Shown here piece after piece: positions 44,908 to 54,367 of a DNA stretch of 64,000 nt. The position numbers and the translations under genes are program-made. Position 1 is the stretch's first letter, and every line of letters starts with the position of its first letter. A model generated the notes under the pieces. The model worked only from the letters and a program-made list of their open reading frames with translations, did not search any database and was not told the DNA's origin. Source of the DNA: Methylomonas albis (GTDB taxonomy: Bacteria; Pseudomonadota; Gammaproteobacteria; Methylococcales; Methylomonadaceae); NCBI RefSeq assembly GCF_014850955.1, contig NZ_JACXSS010000001.1, positions 4,650,001 through 4,714,000 of the forward strand, in the 5' to 3' direction.

Positions 44908-45495
44908 CTACGCCAACACCCTAGCAAACAACCTATGAGAATATTCCTGCTCCCGCTGCAAAATAGTTTCGTTTTTTATATCCTTGAGCTTTTTCACCAA
45001 CACTTCCCCGGTTTCTGGAAAGAAATACACCTTACGGGGATAGATACCGAGCATGTCATCAGCCACAACCGGAATGTTCCGGCCGGCCAGATAACCGCGT
45101 AAAAACTGAGCACTACGAGCGCCGACATTGTTGCGTTGCATGCCGTTAAGAATATTGCCGCCGCCAAACACCTTGGCTTCCAACTCGCCCTCGTCCGCAC
45201 CCATGCCGGCCAGATGGTTGATAAAATTGTCCATACCGTTACTAGCCATGTTCTCCATGCGCTGGTTGAGCGGTTGGTCTTCGTTGACGTTCACCACCAT
45301 GAATTGATACATGCCACCTATGCCCCGCCGCCTATCGCGAATACAAGCAATCACGCAGGACCCCAGCACGGTAACAATAACCTCGCCGGAATCGGTAACA
45401 CAATATTCACCGGGAGTGATTTTGCAAGCGCGGATGCGTTGGTACGGATCGTAGTAGGTTTCGGAATATTTTTGCGGATGCATAGCCAGGACCAT
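44908..45495 (-). CDS. cheD: CheD-like chemoreceptor glutamine deamidase, catalytic His replaced
   Basis: CheD-family protein of 195 residues. CheD deamidates receptor glutamines and interacts with CheC. The nucleophile Cys47 is present in TVLGSCVIACIRD, as is KVFGGGNIL. The family motif GGMNHFM, whose His is the second catalytic residue, reads GGMYQFM here, putting Gln64 exactly 17 residues after the cysteine. Deamidase activity may therefore be lost and the protein regulatory. No other chemotaxis gene adjoins. An alternative ATG lies four codons downstream. Confidence 0.85.
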   Translation of the reverse strand: MVLAMHPQKYSETYYDPYQRIRACKITPGEYCVTDSGEVIVTVLGSCVIACIRDRRRGIGGMYQFMVVNVNEDQPLNQRMENMASNGMDNFINHLAGMGADEGELEAKVFGGGNILNGMQRNNVGARSAQFLRGYLAGRNIPVVADDMLGIYPRKVYFFPETGEVLVKKLKDIKNETILQREQEYSHRLFARVLA

Positions 45496-45943
45496 CTTGA
45501 GAGTTGTAGAACATTAATGCTTAGTAAGCAATAAATCGGCCACTATGCAATTTACTTTCCGTCTCAAATCTTTAGCATTTCGGCACACCGCCTCTGCCGA
45601 AGTGATTGTAAACCACTTCGACAATTACAGATTGATTGGCTATTTGCCTAGGCAGCACACAACACTGGCGCCAAGGTTGTCGACACTCAGAAGTACCCGC
45701 GGGCCGGATTGGTGCGCAATGCTCGCGATTGGCGCACAACTACTTTTGTTATTTACCGCAGCCGAGTCATCACCAGAATACCGTTCAGATTGGTTTGTAG
45801 TCACCGAGACTTGGCATATCCTCCCACAGACCGGAAGAACGGCGCCTAATGACGCTGATATTTGCTTTGGCTACAAAAATAACCGCCGCAGTGGCAACAC
45901 ATTTTAGTATCCTAGCCAGCCATTCCGTACCCAGCTGTCAACC
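45496..45943. other. Intergenic region with one doubtful frame
   Basis: This 448-bp gap separates divergent cheD and rlmKL. A 120-codon frame on the plus strand (45545-45907) has no recognisable domain, uneven composition and no clear ribosome site, so I do not call it a gene. The region should hold promoters for both flanking genes; none was clear enough to report. Confidence 0.5.
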
Positions 45944-48139
45944 ATGAGCCAATACCAACTTTTTGCCACCACGCCTAAGGCGATGGAAGGCATTCTTGCC
46001 ACCGAAATCAAAGCCCTGGGCGGCCAAAACGTCCGCGAAAAAATGGCCGGCGTGGCTTTTGAGGGTGATCTGGCGCTGGCTTACCGGGTCTGCCTGTGGT
46101 CTCGCACCGCCAATCGGGTGTTTCTGCCGCTGAGCAGTTTCGAAGTCAAATCTCAGCAAGACCTGTACGATGGCGTGAAAAAGATCAATTGGTTCGAACA
46201 TATCAAGCCGGACGACAGCTTGGCGGTATCGTTCAGCTCCAAAAACAATCCGGCCATCAATAACACCCATTTCGGCGCCTTGAAAGTCAAGGACGCCATC
46301 GTCGATCAGATGCGCGCCAAATTCAACAAGCGGCCGAATATCGACACCGAACGGCCCAGCATCCGCGTCAATGTCTATCTGCACAACGAGACCGCACAAC
46401 TGAGCCTGGACTTATCCGGCGAGAGTTTGCACAGACGCGGCTACCGTGACGTCAACATAGCCGCGCCGATCAAGGAAAACCTGGCGGCGGCAATTTTGCT
46501 GCGCGCCGGCTGGCCGAAAATCGCCGAACAAGGCGGCTCGTTGCTCGATCCTATGTGCGGCTCCGGTACTATGCTGCTGGAAGGCGCGATGATTGCAGCC
46601 GACTACGCACCGGGTTTGCAGCGCGACTATTTCGGATTTTTAGGTTGGAAAAAACACGATGCCGCACTTTGGCAAAGTTTGCTGGACGAAGCTAAACAAC
46701 GCCGCGATATTGGCTTGAACAAAATGCCGGTGATTGTCGGTTTCGATCAGGATCGGCGCACCGTGGTGGCCGCATTGCAGCACGTTGACAATGCCGGCTT
46801 AACCGGCAAGATTCATATCGAAAGGCGCGACATCGCCGACGCGACAGCGGCGGACAGTTGGCCCAAGGGCTTGATCGCCTGTAACCCGCCCTACGGTGAA
46901 CGCCTGGGTGATGAGGCGGAAACTTCCGAGCTGTATCGCCGCTTTGGCGAGGTGCTGAAACAGCGCTTCGTTGGCTGGCAAGTGGCGATGATCATCAGCA
47001 ATCCGGAACTGGGTTTTAGGTTGGGCGTGCGTTCGCAAAAGCCGATTACCTTGTTCAACGGCGCGCTCGAGTGTAAATTGCTGCGCTTTAATATCGAAGA
47101 GCAGACGTTTTTCGAACCCAAAGCCAAATCTCAGCAAGAACGCATCGAGCAAATCAGCCGGCGCACCGAAACCGAACAGCCCGACAATCAAGCGGACATG
47201 TTCGCCAATCGCTTACGCAAGAATCTGAAGAAAATCGGCAAATGGGCCAAGCAAAATCAGGTCAGTTGCTATCGGCTGTACGACGCGGATTTGCCGGAAT
47301 ACGCGGTAGCGGTGGATGTCTACCTCGGCGAGAAAACCTGGGTCAACGTCCAGGAATACGAGTCGCCGAAAACCATCGATCCGGCCAAAGCCAATCAACG
47401 CTTGGCAGGGGCGATGGTGGAAATCCCCAAAGTATTGGAGATTCCCAAGGAACAGGTGTTTCTAAAGATTCGCCGCAAGCAGAAAAGTACCGATCAATAC
47501 GAAAAGCAGGGCGAGTCGGGCCGTTTTCATGTCGTTGAAGAAGGCGGCTGCAAGTTTTGGGTGAATTTTGAGGATTATCTGGACACCGGTCTGTTTCTGG
47601 ATCATCGGCCGATTCGGTTGATGATACAACAGCAAGCCAAGGGCAAGCGCTTCCTGAACCTGTTTGCCTACACCGGCAGCGCCAGCGTACATGCCGCAGT
47701 CGGTGGCGCGGCGTCCAGCGTCACGGTGGACATGTCCAATACTTATCTGGATTGGGCCAAGCGCAATTTTGATCTGAACGGCATCCAAGGCGATCACAAA
47801 CTGCTGCGCGCCAATTGTGTGGAATGGCTGGCGGAGCAAGCCGGTGGAAAGGACAAACCGCAATTCGATCTAATCTTTCTCGATCCGCCGACTTTTTCCA
47901 ATTCCAAGAAAATGGATGAAGCCTTTGATATTCAAAACGATCATCTGCATTTGCTGCGCAGTGCCGTGGCTTTGTTAGCACCGGAAGGCGTGTTGTATTT
48001 TTCCACCAACTTCCGCCGCTTCAAGCTGGACCGACAAGCCTTGGCGGATTTACAGATAGAAGACATCAGCGCAAAAACGATTCCGGAGGATTTCGCCCGC
48101 GACCAAAAAATTCATTATTGCTGGAGGATTAGCCGATGA
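45944..48139 (+). CDS. rlmL: Bifunctional 23S rRNA methyltransferase RlmKL
   Basis: Methylates G2445 (N2, RlmL half) and G2069 (N7, RlmK half) of 23S rRNA. The 731 residues match the fused gammaproteobacterial form: a THUMP domain at about 45-155, first methyltransferase with LLDPMCGSGTMLLEGAMIAA and catalytic NPPYGERL (about 309), and a second with LFAYTGSASVHAAVGGAASS and FLDPPTFSNSKK. It ends in a 4-base overlap with the acylphosphatase gene. Confidence 0.97.
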   Translation: MSQYQLFATTPKAMEGILATEIKALGGQNVREKMAGVAFEGDLALAYRVCLWSRTANRVFLPLSSFEVKSQQDLYDGVKKINWFEHIKPDDSLAVSFSSKNNPAINNTHFGALKVKDAIVDQMRAKFNKRPNIDTERPSIRVNVYLHNETAQLSLDLSGESLHRRGYRDVNIAAPIKENLAAAILLRAGWPKIAEQGGSLLDPMCGSGTMLLEGAMIAADYAPGLQRDYFGFLGWKKHDAALWQSLLDEAKQRRDIGLNKMPVIVGFDQDRRTVVAALQHVDNAGLTGKIHIERRDIADATAADSWPKGLIACNPPYGERLGDEAETSELYRRFGEVLKQRFVGWQVAMIISNPELGFRLGVRSQKPITLFNGALECKLLRFNIEEQTFFEPKAKSQQERIEQISRRTETEQPDNQADMFANRLRKNLKKIGKWAKQNQVSCYRLYDADLPEYAVAVDVYLGEKTWVNVQEYESPKTIDPAKANQRLAGAMVEIPKVLEIPKEQVFLKIRRKQKSTDQYEKQGESGRFHVVEEGGCKFWVNFEDYLDTGLFLDHRPIRLMIQQQAKGKRFLNLFAYTGSASVHAAVGGAASSVTVDMSNTYLDWAKRNFDLNGIQGDHKLLRANCVEWLAEQAGGKDKPQFDLIFLDPPTFSNSKKMDEAFDIQNDHLHLLRSAVALLAPEGVLYFSTNFRRFKLDRQALADLQIEDISAKTIPEDFARDQKIHYCWRISR

Positions 48140-48408
48140 GCGAATGTTTGCACATCATCGTCAAAGGCCGGGTACAGGGCGTGTATTTTCGCGCCTACAC
48201 CCAGAAGCAGGCAGTGAAACTGAATATAAAAGGCTTTGTCAGGAATCTGGCCGACGGCAGTGTGGAAATTGTCGCCAGCGGCCATCCAGAAGACCTGAAA
48301 AAGCTGGTGGCTTGGTGTCATAAAGGACCTATTTTGGCCAAAGTTTCAGAGGTACTCGTAAATCCACATGCTGCGAGCGAGCATTTTGAGGTGTTTGAGA
48401 TTAGATAG
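48136..48408 (+). CDS. acyP: Acylphosphatase
   Basis: A 90-residue enzyme hydrolysing acyl phosphates. The catalytic loop is seen as VKGRVQGVYFRAYTQKQAVK (Arg20 approximately), followed by the essential Asn in GFVRNLADGSVEIVASG. The ATG overlaps the rlmKL stop by 4 bases. This is the complete, normal-length family member. Confidence 0.95.
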   Translation: MSECLHIIVKGRVQGVYFRAYTQKQAVKLNIKGFVRNLADGSVEIVASGHPEDLKKLVAWCHKGPILAKVSEVLVNPHAASEHFEVFEIR

Positions 48409-48437
48409 GCACTGCCTGGTTAATATGCATTGGTTCG

Positions 48438-48683
48438 TCAATAGGGAAACAGAACGCTAATATTCCCTGAAAGCGCAAACACACAGACGACGCTGGCAAC
48501 GGCGGCCAAAATGTAACCGCAGACGCGGACTTTTAGCCATAATCCGACTGAAAACAAAACCAGCACCAACAAGGCCAGAGATAAGGCTAGCCAAGAATTG
48601 ATCTGCACAAAATATATCAACCACTGAGCAGCGATATAAATCGCAATGGCTGCTCCCGCCAGGAGTAGTAAAAGTTCGTACAT
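48438..48683 (-). CDS. Small three-helix membrane protein
   Basis: An 81-residue hydrophobic protein with about three membrane segments (3-27, 32-49 and 54-75) and few charges. No family recognised. It is convergent with acyP (29-bp gap) and lies beyond the 280-bp region upstream of hemC. The coherent hydrophobic pattern argues for coding; with such a short frame, certainty is limited. Confidence 0.6.
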   Translation of the reverse strand: MYELLLLLAGAAIAIYIAAQWLIYFVQINSWLALSLALLVLVLFSVGLWLKVRVCGYILAAVASVVCVFALSGNISVLFPY

Positions 48684-48963
48684 ATTCTAATGGACGCGAA
48701 TTTATAAAATTCGTCTGATTGTTGAAATTAGAGAACTTTAACCAAGAACAACGTTTGAAGCCAATTCTCTCGCCCCTCCCGGCGACTAAAATAACGTTTT
48801 CTCGATTTTTAGTATCGAGATTCTCCGGCGATCACTTTCCAGCCACTTACCAGCGCATACAACTTCTACCCACCCTCCCCCCCAAATCGGATTACAATAG
48901 ACAACATTTATTCTCAACAAAGGGCGCAGCTTAGACGCCCGCCAGCAATCGGCAGGAGCAGTT

Positions 48964-49890
48964 TTGGCAGACAGAATTATTCGCATCGCTACCCGGCAAA
49001 GCCCGCTGGCCTTGTGGCAGGCCGAGCATGTCGCGGCACGGCTGCAACACGCATTTCCCGGCTTACAAACCGAACTGGTAAAAATGGTCACCCGCGGCGA
49101 CAAAATTCTCGACGCACCATTGGCCAAAGTCGGCGGCAAGGGTTTGTTTGTCAAGGAACTGGAACAAGGCATGCTGGAAGGCACAGCCGACATCGCAGTT
49201 CATTCGATGAAAGACGTGCCTGTCGAGTTTCCGGAAGGCTTGCATCTGGCGGTGATTCTGGATAGAGAAGATCCGACCGACGCGTTTGTCTCCAATAAAT
49301 ACCGCAGCCTGGCCGAATTGCCGGCCGATGCCCGAATTGGCACTTCCAGCCTACGCCGCCAATGCCAAATCAAGGAAAAATTCCCGAATGCGGAAATCCT
49401 GAGTTTGCGCGGCAACGTCAACACCCGGCTGGCTAAACTGGATGCCGGCGAATACGATGCGATCATTCTGGCATCGGCTGGCTTAAAACGACTTGGGATG
49501 GGCGAGCGCATTACCGCCCAATTGCAACCGACAGAAAGCTTGCCGGCGATGGGCCAAGGCGCTATCGGCATCGAATGCCGGGTCGACGACGCCGAGATTC
49601 ACGAGTATTTAAAGGTATTGCACGACGAGGAAACCAGCATTCGAGTCGGCGCCGAACGAGCGATGAACGCCAGGCTCAACGGCGGCTGCCAAGTGCCGAT
49701 TGCCGGTTTTGCGGAAATCAAAGGCGAGCGTCTATTTATGCGCGGACTGGTCGGCAGCCCTGACGGTTCTTTATTATATAGGGCCGAGGCGGAAAGCAGC
49801 CTAGCGGACTTCGAAGCCTTAGGTAAATCCGTGGCCGAGGATTTATTAGCGCAAGGCGCAGACAGGATATTGCGCGAGCTATATCAGTGA
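48964..49890 (+). CDS. hemC: Hydroxymethylbilane synthase (porphobilinogen deaminase)
   Basis: Polymerises four porphobilinogens on a dipyrromethane cofactor in the haem pathway. The 308 residues begin at a TTG codon, with AGGAG seven bases before; no in-frame ATG fits. Motifs: [15 protein letters not shown] (6-20), cofactor-contact residues in [11 protein letters not shown] (126-136), and the cofactor cysteine Cys242 in [12 protein letters not shown]. The frame ends in a GTGA overlap with hemD. The 280-bp region upstream carries a run of seven C at 48877-48883 but no clear promoter. Confidence 0.96.
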   Translation: MADRIIRIATRQSPLALWQAEHVAARLQHAFPGLQTELVKMVTRGDKILDAPLAKVGGKGLFVKELEQGMLEGTADIAVHSMKDVPVEFPEGLHLAVILDREDPTDAFVSNKYRSLAELPADARIGTSSLRRQCQIKEKFPNAEILSLRGNVNTRLAKLDAGEYDAIILASAGLKRLGMGERITAQLQPTESLPAMGQGAIGIECRVDDAEIHEYLKVLHDEETSIRVGAERAMNARLNGGCQVPIAGFAEIKGERLFMRGLVGSPDGSLLYRAEAESSLADFEALGKSVAEDLLAQGADRILRELYQ

Positions 49891-50669
49891 ACTCGGGCCT
49901 AAACCGCGCACGCATTCTGGTGACGCGGCCCGCCGCGCAAGCCGAGAATTTATCAAATTTGATAGCACAACATGGCGGCATGCCGATACGCTTTCCCACG
50001 CTGGAAATCGTCGAGGAGCGGCCCGATCCGGGTTTATTGAGTCAAGCCACCGCCAGCGACTGGCTGATTTTTACCAGCACCAATGCTGTGGATTTTGCTA
50101 TCAAGGCGTTCGGTGGCAAAATGCCGGTCTTGCGTAAATTCAAAATTGCGGCGGTCGGCGCAGCAACCGCTGACGCATTACGGCAATCGGGATGGCCGGT
50201 GGATTGCGTGCCGGCCAGCGAATTTAACAGCGAAGGCTTGCTAGCCGAGCCTGAATTACAAGCATTAGCTGGTATGCGCTGTGTGATTGTGCGTGGAATC
50301 GGCGGCCGCGAGAAACTGGCGGAAAGCTTGCGTAACCGCGGCGCCGAAGTGATTTATCTGGAAGTGTATAGCCGCCGGCAACCGGTGATGGACAGCTCGG
50401 ATTTACGGGCAGACATTGCACAAGGACGACTGGACGCAGTGACTATTACCAGCGTAGAAGCCTTACAAAACTTATTAGCGATGCTGGATGGTGAGTCGAT
50501 AGTATTGTTGAAATCGATACTTTTAGTCGTAATGAGCGAGCGGATCGGCCAAGCGGCCGAAGATTCCGGATTTAAACAGATTGCAGTGAGCGCACAGCCC
50601 ACGGATGCAGCGATTTTAGAGAACTTGACGACGTTATTGAACGGGGAAAACAGTGGCCGAAGTAATTGA
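49887..50669 (+). CDS. hemD: Uroporphyrinogen-III synthase
   Basis: Cyclises and inverts ring D of hydroxymethylbilane. The 260-residue protein has the weakly conserved HemD pattern: [20 protein letters not shown] (11-30), [14 protein letters not shown] (52-65), [16 protein letters not shown] and the [12 protein letters not shown] block. The start is GTG overlapping the hemC stop, and the frame extends 17 bases into the next gene. The order hemC-hemD-hemX-hemY is the usual gammaproteobacterial one. Confidence 0.93.
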   Translation: MNSGLNRARILVTRPAAQAENLSNLIAQHGGMPIRFPTLEIVEERPDPGLLSQATASDWLIFTSTNAVDFAIKAFGGKMPVLRKFKIAAVGAATADALRQSGWPVDCVPASEFNSEGLLAEPELQALAGMRCVIVRGIGGREKLAESLRNRGAEVIYLEVYSRRQPVMDSSDLRADIAQGRLDAVTITSVEALQNLLAMLDGESIVLLKSILLVVMSERIGQAAEDSGFKQIAVSAQPTDAAILENLTTLLNGENSGRSN

Positions 50670-51819
50670 AGAACAACAAGAAAATCCAGCTCCGGTAGTG
50701 GTGGTTAAAAAATCTCATGCCGGATTGTGGATAGGCATTACCTCCATCGTATTGGTGATTGCCCTCGCAGGCGCCGGATTTTTCTTTTTCCAGCAACTGC
50801 GCTTTAGTCAAGATACTGAAAACAACCAAGACAATCTAAAACTGCTTGAGCTCAACAAGGAACTGAACGGCCTACGCGATCAGTTGAACGGCGTGCAGTC
50901 ACAAATCGCCAACGTCAACGCCGAAATGACCGGCAAAGATAACCATTTCAACGAAACCTTGGCCGGTTTCTCCAAGCTACATGAAGAACGGCTAAACACC
51001 GCGCGCAAAGAACTGGAAGCCTCGATTACGGCCTTACAACGGCAGCTGGGCAAAACCCGCGGTGACTGGCTGCTGGCCGATGCCGAATACCTTTTGACCG
51101 TTGCCAATCAGCGTTTGCATCTGGTCGGCGACGTGACCACCACCCGCGAAGCGCTGGAAGCGGCCGACCAAAGGCTAAGAGAGAGCGGCGACGCGGCGGT
51201 ATTTAAAGTTCGCGAGCAGATTGCCAAGGAAATTGCCTTGTTAAACGGCGCCACCGTGCCGGATATCGTCGGCATCTACAGCGGCATTCAACATTTACAA
51301 GATGCCGTGGAAAGCTTATCGGTGTTTCTGCCGCATGCCGGCAAGCAACCTGAAAGGCCCGAACCCAATAGCGACCTGTCCGAGCACGGCCATGAAATTT
51401 TGAGCACTGTGGCCAAGCAACTGGAAGGCTACGTGGTGTTGCGTCACACCGAACAGCAGGTCAACGCCATCCTGACCCCGGAAGAAGCGCACTTTATCAA
51501 GCAGCAGCTGAAAGTCCGGCTGGAAATGATCGAAATTGCCTTGGTGCAACAAAACGACACCTTGTTTTCCAGCAGCATCGCCGACGCCAAACAATGGCTG
51601 AAGAAAAATTTCGCGGAAAATCAGCAAACCGATAAATTCGTGGCCGAACTCGACAAACTGGCCAATGTGCAGATCCGCAGCCAATATCCTGATGTCAGCG
51701 GCTCATTGAAGTTACTGAAAGACATCAGCAAATTGCGCATCGAATCCGACAAAGCCGTGCTGAATAATCCGCCAGCGGAAGCGGCCTCGCCGGCAACACC
51801 CACTGCCGGCCAGCAATAA
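50653..51819 (+). CDS. hemX: HemX-type inner-membrane protein
   Basis: A 388-residue HemX homologue. N-terminal cytoplasmic tail, one transmembrane helix (about 24-46), then a predominantly alpha-helical coiled periplasmic part (about 55-360) with KTRGDWLLADAEYLLTVANQ typical of the family, and an Ala/Pro-rich end. Despite older naming as a uroporphyrinogen methyltransferase, no methyltransferase motif is present. The start is GTG inside hemD (17-base overlap). It presumably organises haem enzymes with HemY. Confidence 0.88.
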   Translation: MAEVIEEQQENPAPVVVVKKSHAGLWIGITSIVLVIALAGAGFFFFQQLRFSQDTENNQDNLKLLELNKELNGLRDQLNGVQSQIANVNAEMTGKDNHFNETLAGFSKLHEERLNTARKELEASITALQRQLGKTRGDWLLADAEYLLTVANQRLHLVGDVTTTREALEAADQRLRESGDAAVFKVREQIAKEIALLNGATVPDIVGIYSGIQHLQDAVESLSVFLPHAGKQPERPEPNSDLSEHGHEILSTVAKQLEGYVVLRHTEQQVNAILTPEEAHFIKQQLKVRLEMIEIALVQQNDTLFSSSIADAKQWLKKNFAENQQTDKFVAELDKLANVQIRSQYPDVSGSLKLLKDISKLRIESDKAVLNNPPAEAASPATPTAGQQ

Positions 51820-51831
51820 GCGAGTGGCATT

Positions 51832-53067
51832 ATGAAAAATCTCATGTATTTTCTCGGCTCCTTGCTCTGCGCGGTCTTGGTGGCGTTTTTGCTGCATAGC
51901 TGGCTAGTCAAACAGAACGACCCCGGTTATGTGTTAATCGGTTTCGGCCACTGGTCGCTGGAAACCTCTTTGACCGTATTTACCGTCGCGCAAGTGATCG
52001 GCTTTTTCTTTCTATATAATTTTTTCCGTTTAATGGGCGTCTTGATTCGCATACCCAACCAGTTTGCCAAGCGTCGCCGCAATATCAGATTCAATCGCTC
52101 GCAGGAAGCCTTGGTGGCCGGCTTATTCGACGCGGCAGACGGGAATTGGGAGCGCGCGGAGAAAGTTCTGATCAAACATGCTGCGCATAGCGGAGCCCCT
52201 TTGCTACATTACTTGACTGCCGCCAGAGCCGCGCAGTCCCGCGGCGCGCTGGACAAGCGCGACGAATATTTGCAGAAAGCCAGCGAGCAATCCTCGGATA
52301 CCAATATGACCGTGGGCCTGACCCAGGCCGAACTGCATTTGTCCGAAAAACAATTCGAGCAAGCCTTGGAAACGCTGGGCAAATTGCAGTCTATCAACCC
52401 CGGCCATGCCCGCGTCTTGAAAATGATGCATCAGACTTATCAACATCTTGGCGACTGGGAAGGTTTGAGCAAACTATTACCCTCGCTGCAACAGCACAAA
52501 GTATTGATGGAAACCGAAGTAAAGCTGCTGGAAACCGAAACATTCAGCCGCTTGTTGAAACAAACCATCGCGCAGAGCGACCAGCAAGAGATCCAAACCT
52601 GCTGGGAAGGTATCCCGGAGCATATCAAAGCCCTGCCGGGTGTTGCCAATATCTATTTTGCGGCGATGATTGCGGCGGGCGCCGGTGCTAGCGTTGAATC
52701 GGCGATGCTCAAGCAATTGGGTCGGCATTGGGATGACACCTTGCTGGTATTGGTCTCGAATATTGAAGCGGAAGATAAAGCCAAGCAATTGCAGTCGGTC
52801 GAACAATGGTTGGCGGTGTACCCCAGCAACGCGGTGCTATTAAGAGTGCTTGGCAAACTGGCTTTGAAAGCCGAGCAAATGGAAAAAGCCGAACAATACT
52901 TGTTGAAAAGTCTGAATACCGAAGCAGCGGTGGCAACTTATCAATTACTGGGCGAATTATTGCTTACCAAGGGTGACAAGGATCAAGCCTGCGATTATTT
53001 TAAACGCGGTATGGAATTGGCCTCTGCAGAGTTAATTAGCGGCATAGAGGACATTCGCACTGCGTAA
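51832..53067 (+). CDS. hemY: HemY-type TPR membrane protein
   Basis: A 411-residue protein with two N-terminal helices (5-22 and 38-62) and a cytoplasmic TPR-like region with about six helix pairs (about 85-395), e.g. ALVAGLFDAADGNWERAEKV and KAEQMEKAEQYLLKSLNTEA. It belongs to the HemY family of gammaproteobacterial haem clusters, unrelated to the protoporphyrinogen oxidase of the same name. It is the last gene of the run, 12 bp after hemX, and is convergent with the HD-GYP gene. Confidence 0.88.
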   Translation: MKNLMYFLGSLLCAVLVAFLLHSWLVKQNDPGYVLIGFGHWSLETSLTVFTVAQVIGFFFLYNFFRLMGVLIRIPNQFAKRRRNIRFNRSQEALVAGLFDAADGNWERAEKVLIKHAAHSGAPLLHYLTAARAAQSRGALDKRDEYLQKASEQSSDTNMTVGLTQAELHLSEKQFEQALETLGKLQSINPGHARVLKMMHQTYQHLGDWEGLSKLLPSLQQHKVLMETEVKLLETETFSRLLKQTIAQSDQQEIQTCWEGIPEHIKALPGVANIYFAAMIAAGAGASVESAMLKQLGRHWDDTLLVLVSNIEAEDKAKQLQSVEQWLAVYPSNAVLLRVLGKLALKAEQMEKAEQYLLKSLNTEAAVATYQLLGELLLTKGDKDQACDYFKRGMELASAELISGIEDIRTA

Positions 53068-53075
53068 TAGCGTTG

Positions 53076-54161
53076 CTAGCTTTTTAAATCCTGGACCACC
53101 TCGGCATCGGCATATTCGCTTTTGATTACCAAAATTTCCGGCAAATTCTTTTTCATCAGCGGCGCTAATTTAGGGTCGAAATGTTTGCCGGATTCGGCAG
53201 CAATATAAGCTAAGGTATCTTCGACCGTCCAGGCCGGTTTATAGGGACGCTGCGAAGTCAATGCGTCGAACACATCGGCTAACGCGCAAATCCTGCCCGC
53301 AATCGAAATGCCCTCTTCTCTCAAGCCATTCGGATAGCCGGTACCATCCCATTTTTCATGATGATGCTGGGCAATGGTGCGCGCGGTTCTCATTAGCTCG
53401 GTCGGCGAGCCTGACAATATACTTGCGCCCATTTGCACATGGGTCTGCATGATCCGCCATTCTTCGGGATCCAGCTTGCCGGTTTTTAACAGAATCCGGT
53501 CCGGAATACCGATCTTACCTATATCGTGCATCGGCGCGGCATTAAGAATAATTTCCGCGTCCTCCTCATTCAAACCGTAGGCCAAAGCCAACAAATGCGC
53601 ATATTTACTCATGCGAATGATATGGTTGCCGGTTTCGTTATCCCGGTACTCGGCGGCCAGCCCCAGTCTACGTATCACTTCCTGCCGGGTACGATACAGT
53701 TCGTCGGTTCTGGTTTTTACCTGCTGCTCTAAAAGACGGTTCTGATCGCGGACCCGATTGTGCATCAACCGGACTTCCAGCAGATTGTGAATGCGCGTGA
53801 CGGCTTCAAGCTGATCGAAAGGCTTGGTCAAAAAATCCTTCGCTCCCAAACTCAGCGCTTTCAGCCGGGTTTCCATGTCCGGTTGCGCACTGAGCACCAG
53901 TACCGGTAAATAGTCATCCTTGAAGCGCTGCTGCAGCTGCTCCATTACATCGAAGCCACTCAGATGAGGCATGCGGATATCCAGTAAAAAGGCATCGAAG
54001 CGGGTGGTATCGCACAGAGCGGTTACTTCGCGAGAATCACAGGTCGATTGAATATTCCGATAGCCCTGGCGCTGCAAAATTTTTTCCAGCAGTTTGACGT
54101 TGGCGGGCTCGTCGTCGACGATAAGAATGGCGGCTTGCAGAATATGCTGTTTTAAATCCAC
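53076..54161 (-). CDS. Response regulator with HD-GYP phosphodiesterase domain
   Basis: Cyclic-di-GMP phosphodiesterase regulator, 361 residues. Receiver (about 12-130) with acidic pair in LIVDDEPAN and phospho-acceptor Asp in AFLLDIRMP (about 61). A helix linker, then HD-GYP (about 165-345): MHDIGKIGIPDRIL and the HHEKWDGTGYPNGLREEGI signature. Both the HD and GYP motifs are intact. It is opposite hemY (8-bp convergent gap), and a PP2C response regulator lies 206 bp upstream in the same direction. Confidence 0.93.
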   Translation of the reverse strand: MDLKQHILQAAILIVDDEPANVKLLEKILQRQGYRNIQSTCDSREVTALCDTTRFDAFLLDIRMPHLSGFDVMEQLQQRFKDDYLPVLVLSAQPDMETRLKALSLGAKDFLTKPFDQLEAVTRIHNLLEVRLMHNRVRDQNRLLEQQVKTRTDELYRTRQEVIRRLGLAAEYRDNETGNHIIRMSKYAHLLALAYGLNEEDAEIILNAAPMHDIGKIGIPDRILLKTGKLDPEEWRIMQTHVQMGASILSGSPTELMRTARTIAQHHHEKWDGTGYPNGLREEGISIAGRICALADVFDALTSQRPYKPAWTVEDTLAYIAAESGKHFDPKLAPLMKKNLPEILVIKSEYADAEVVQDLKS

Positions 54162-54367
54162 GTTACTGTTTTCAATAGGTCGTCAAGTTTGGGACGAAAA
54201 CTAGCGGGGTCCGGCATAACGTCGCGCCTATCCGTCCATGCTTAGTCTGTCATCAGGGAAGGTCTGAGTATAGCCAAGTCTGCGACTTTTTTACCTTCGT
54301 CCAGGAATTGACCCTAACAGCCACAAAGATTCCGGGAATAATTAATCCAATTTTGGTCGACGTGTAT

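Noticed and set aside
45545..45907. 120-codon plus-strand frame upstream of rlmKL
   Set aside because: No recognisable domain or ribosome site and uneven composition; left as intergenic.
48870..48898. Promoter of hemC at TACAAT with the C7 tract as phase-variable element
   Set aside because: No acceptable -35 box lies at 16 to 18 bases, and a seven-base C run alone does not show phase variation.
50653..51819. Functional uroporphyrinogen-III C-methyltransferase
   Set aside because: No SAM-binding methyltransferase motif is present; the fold is one membrane helix plus coiled helices as in HemX.
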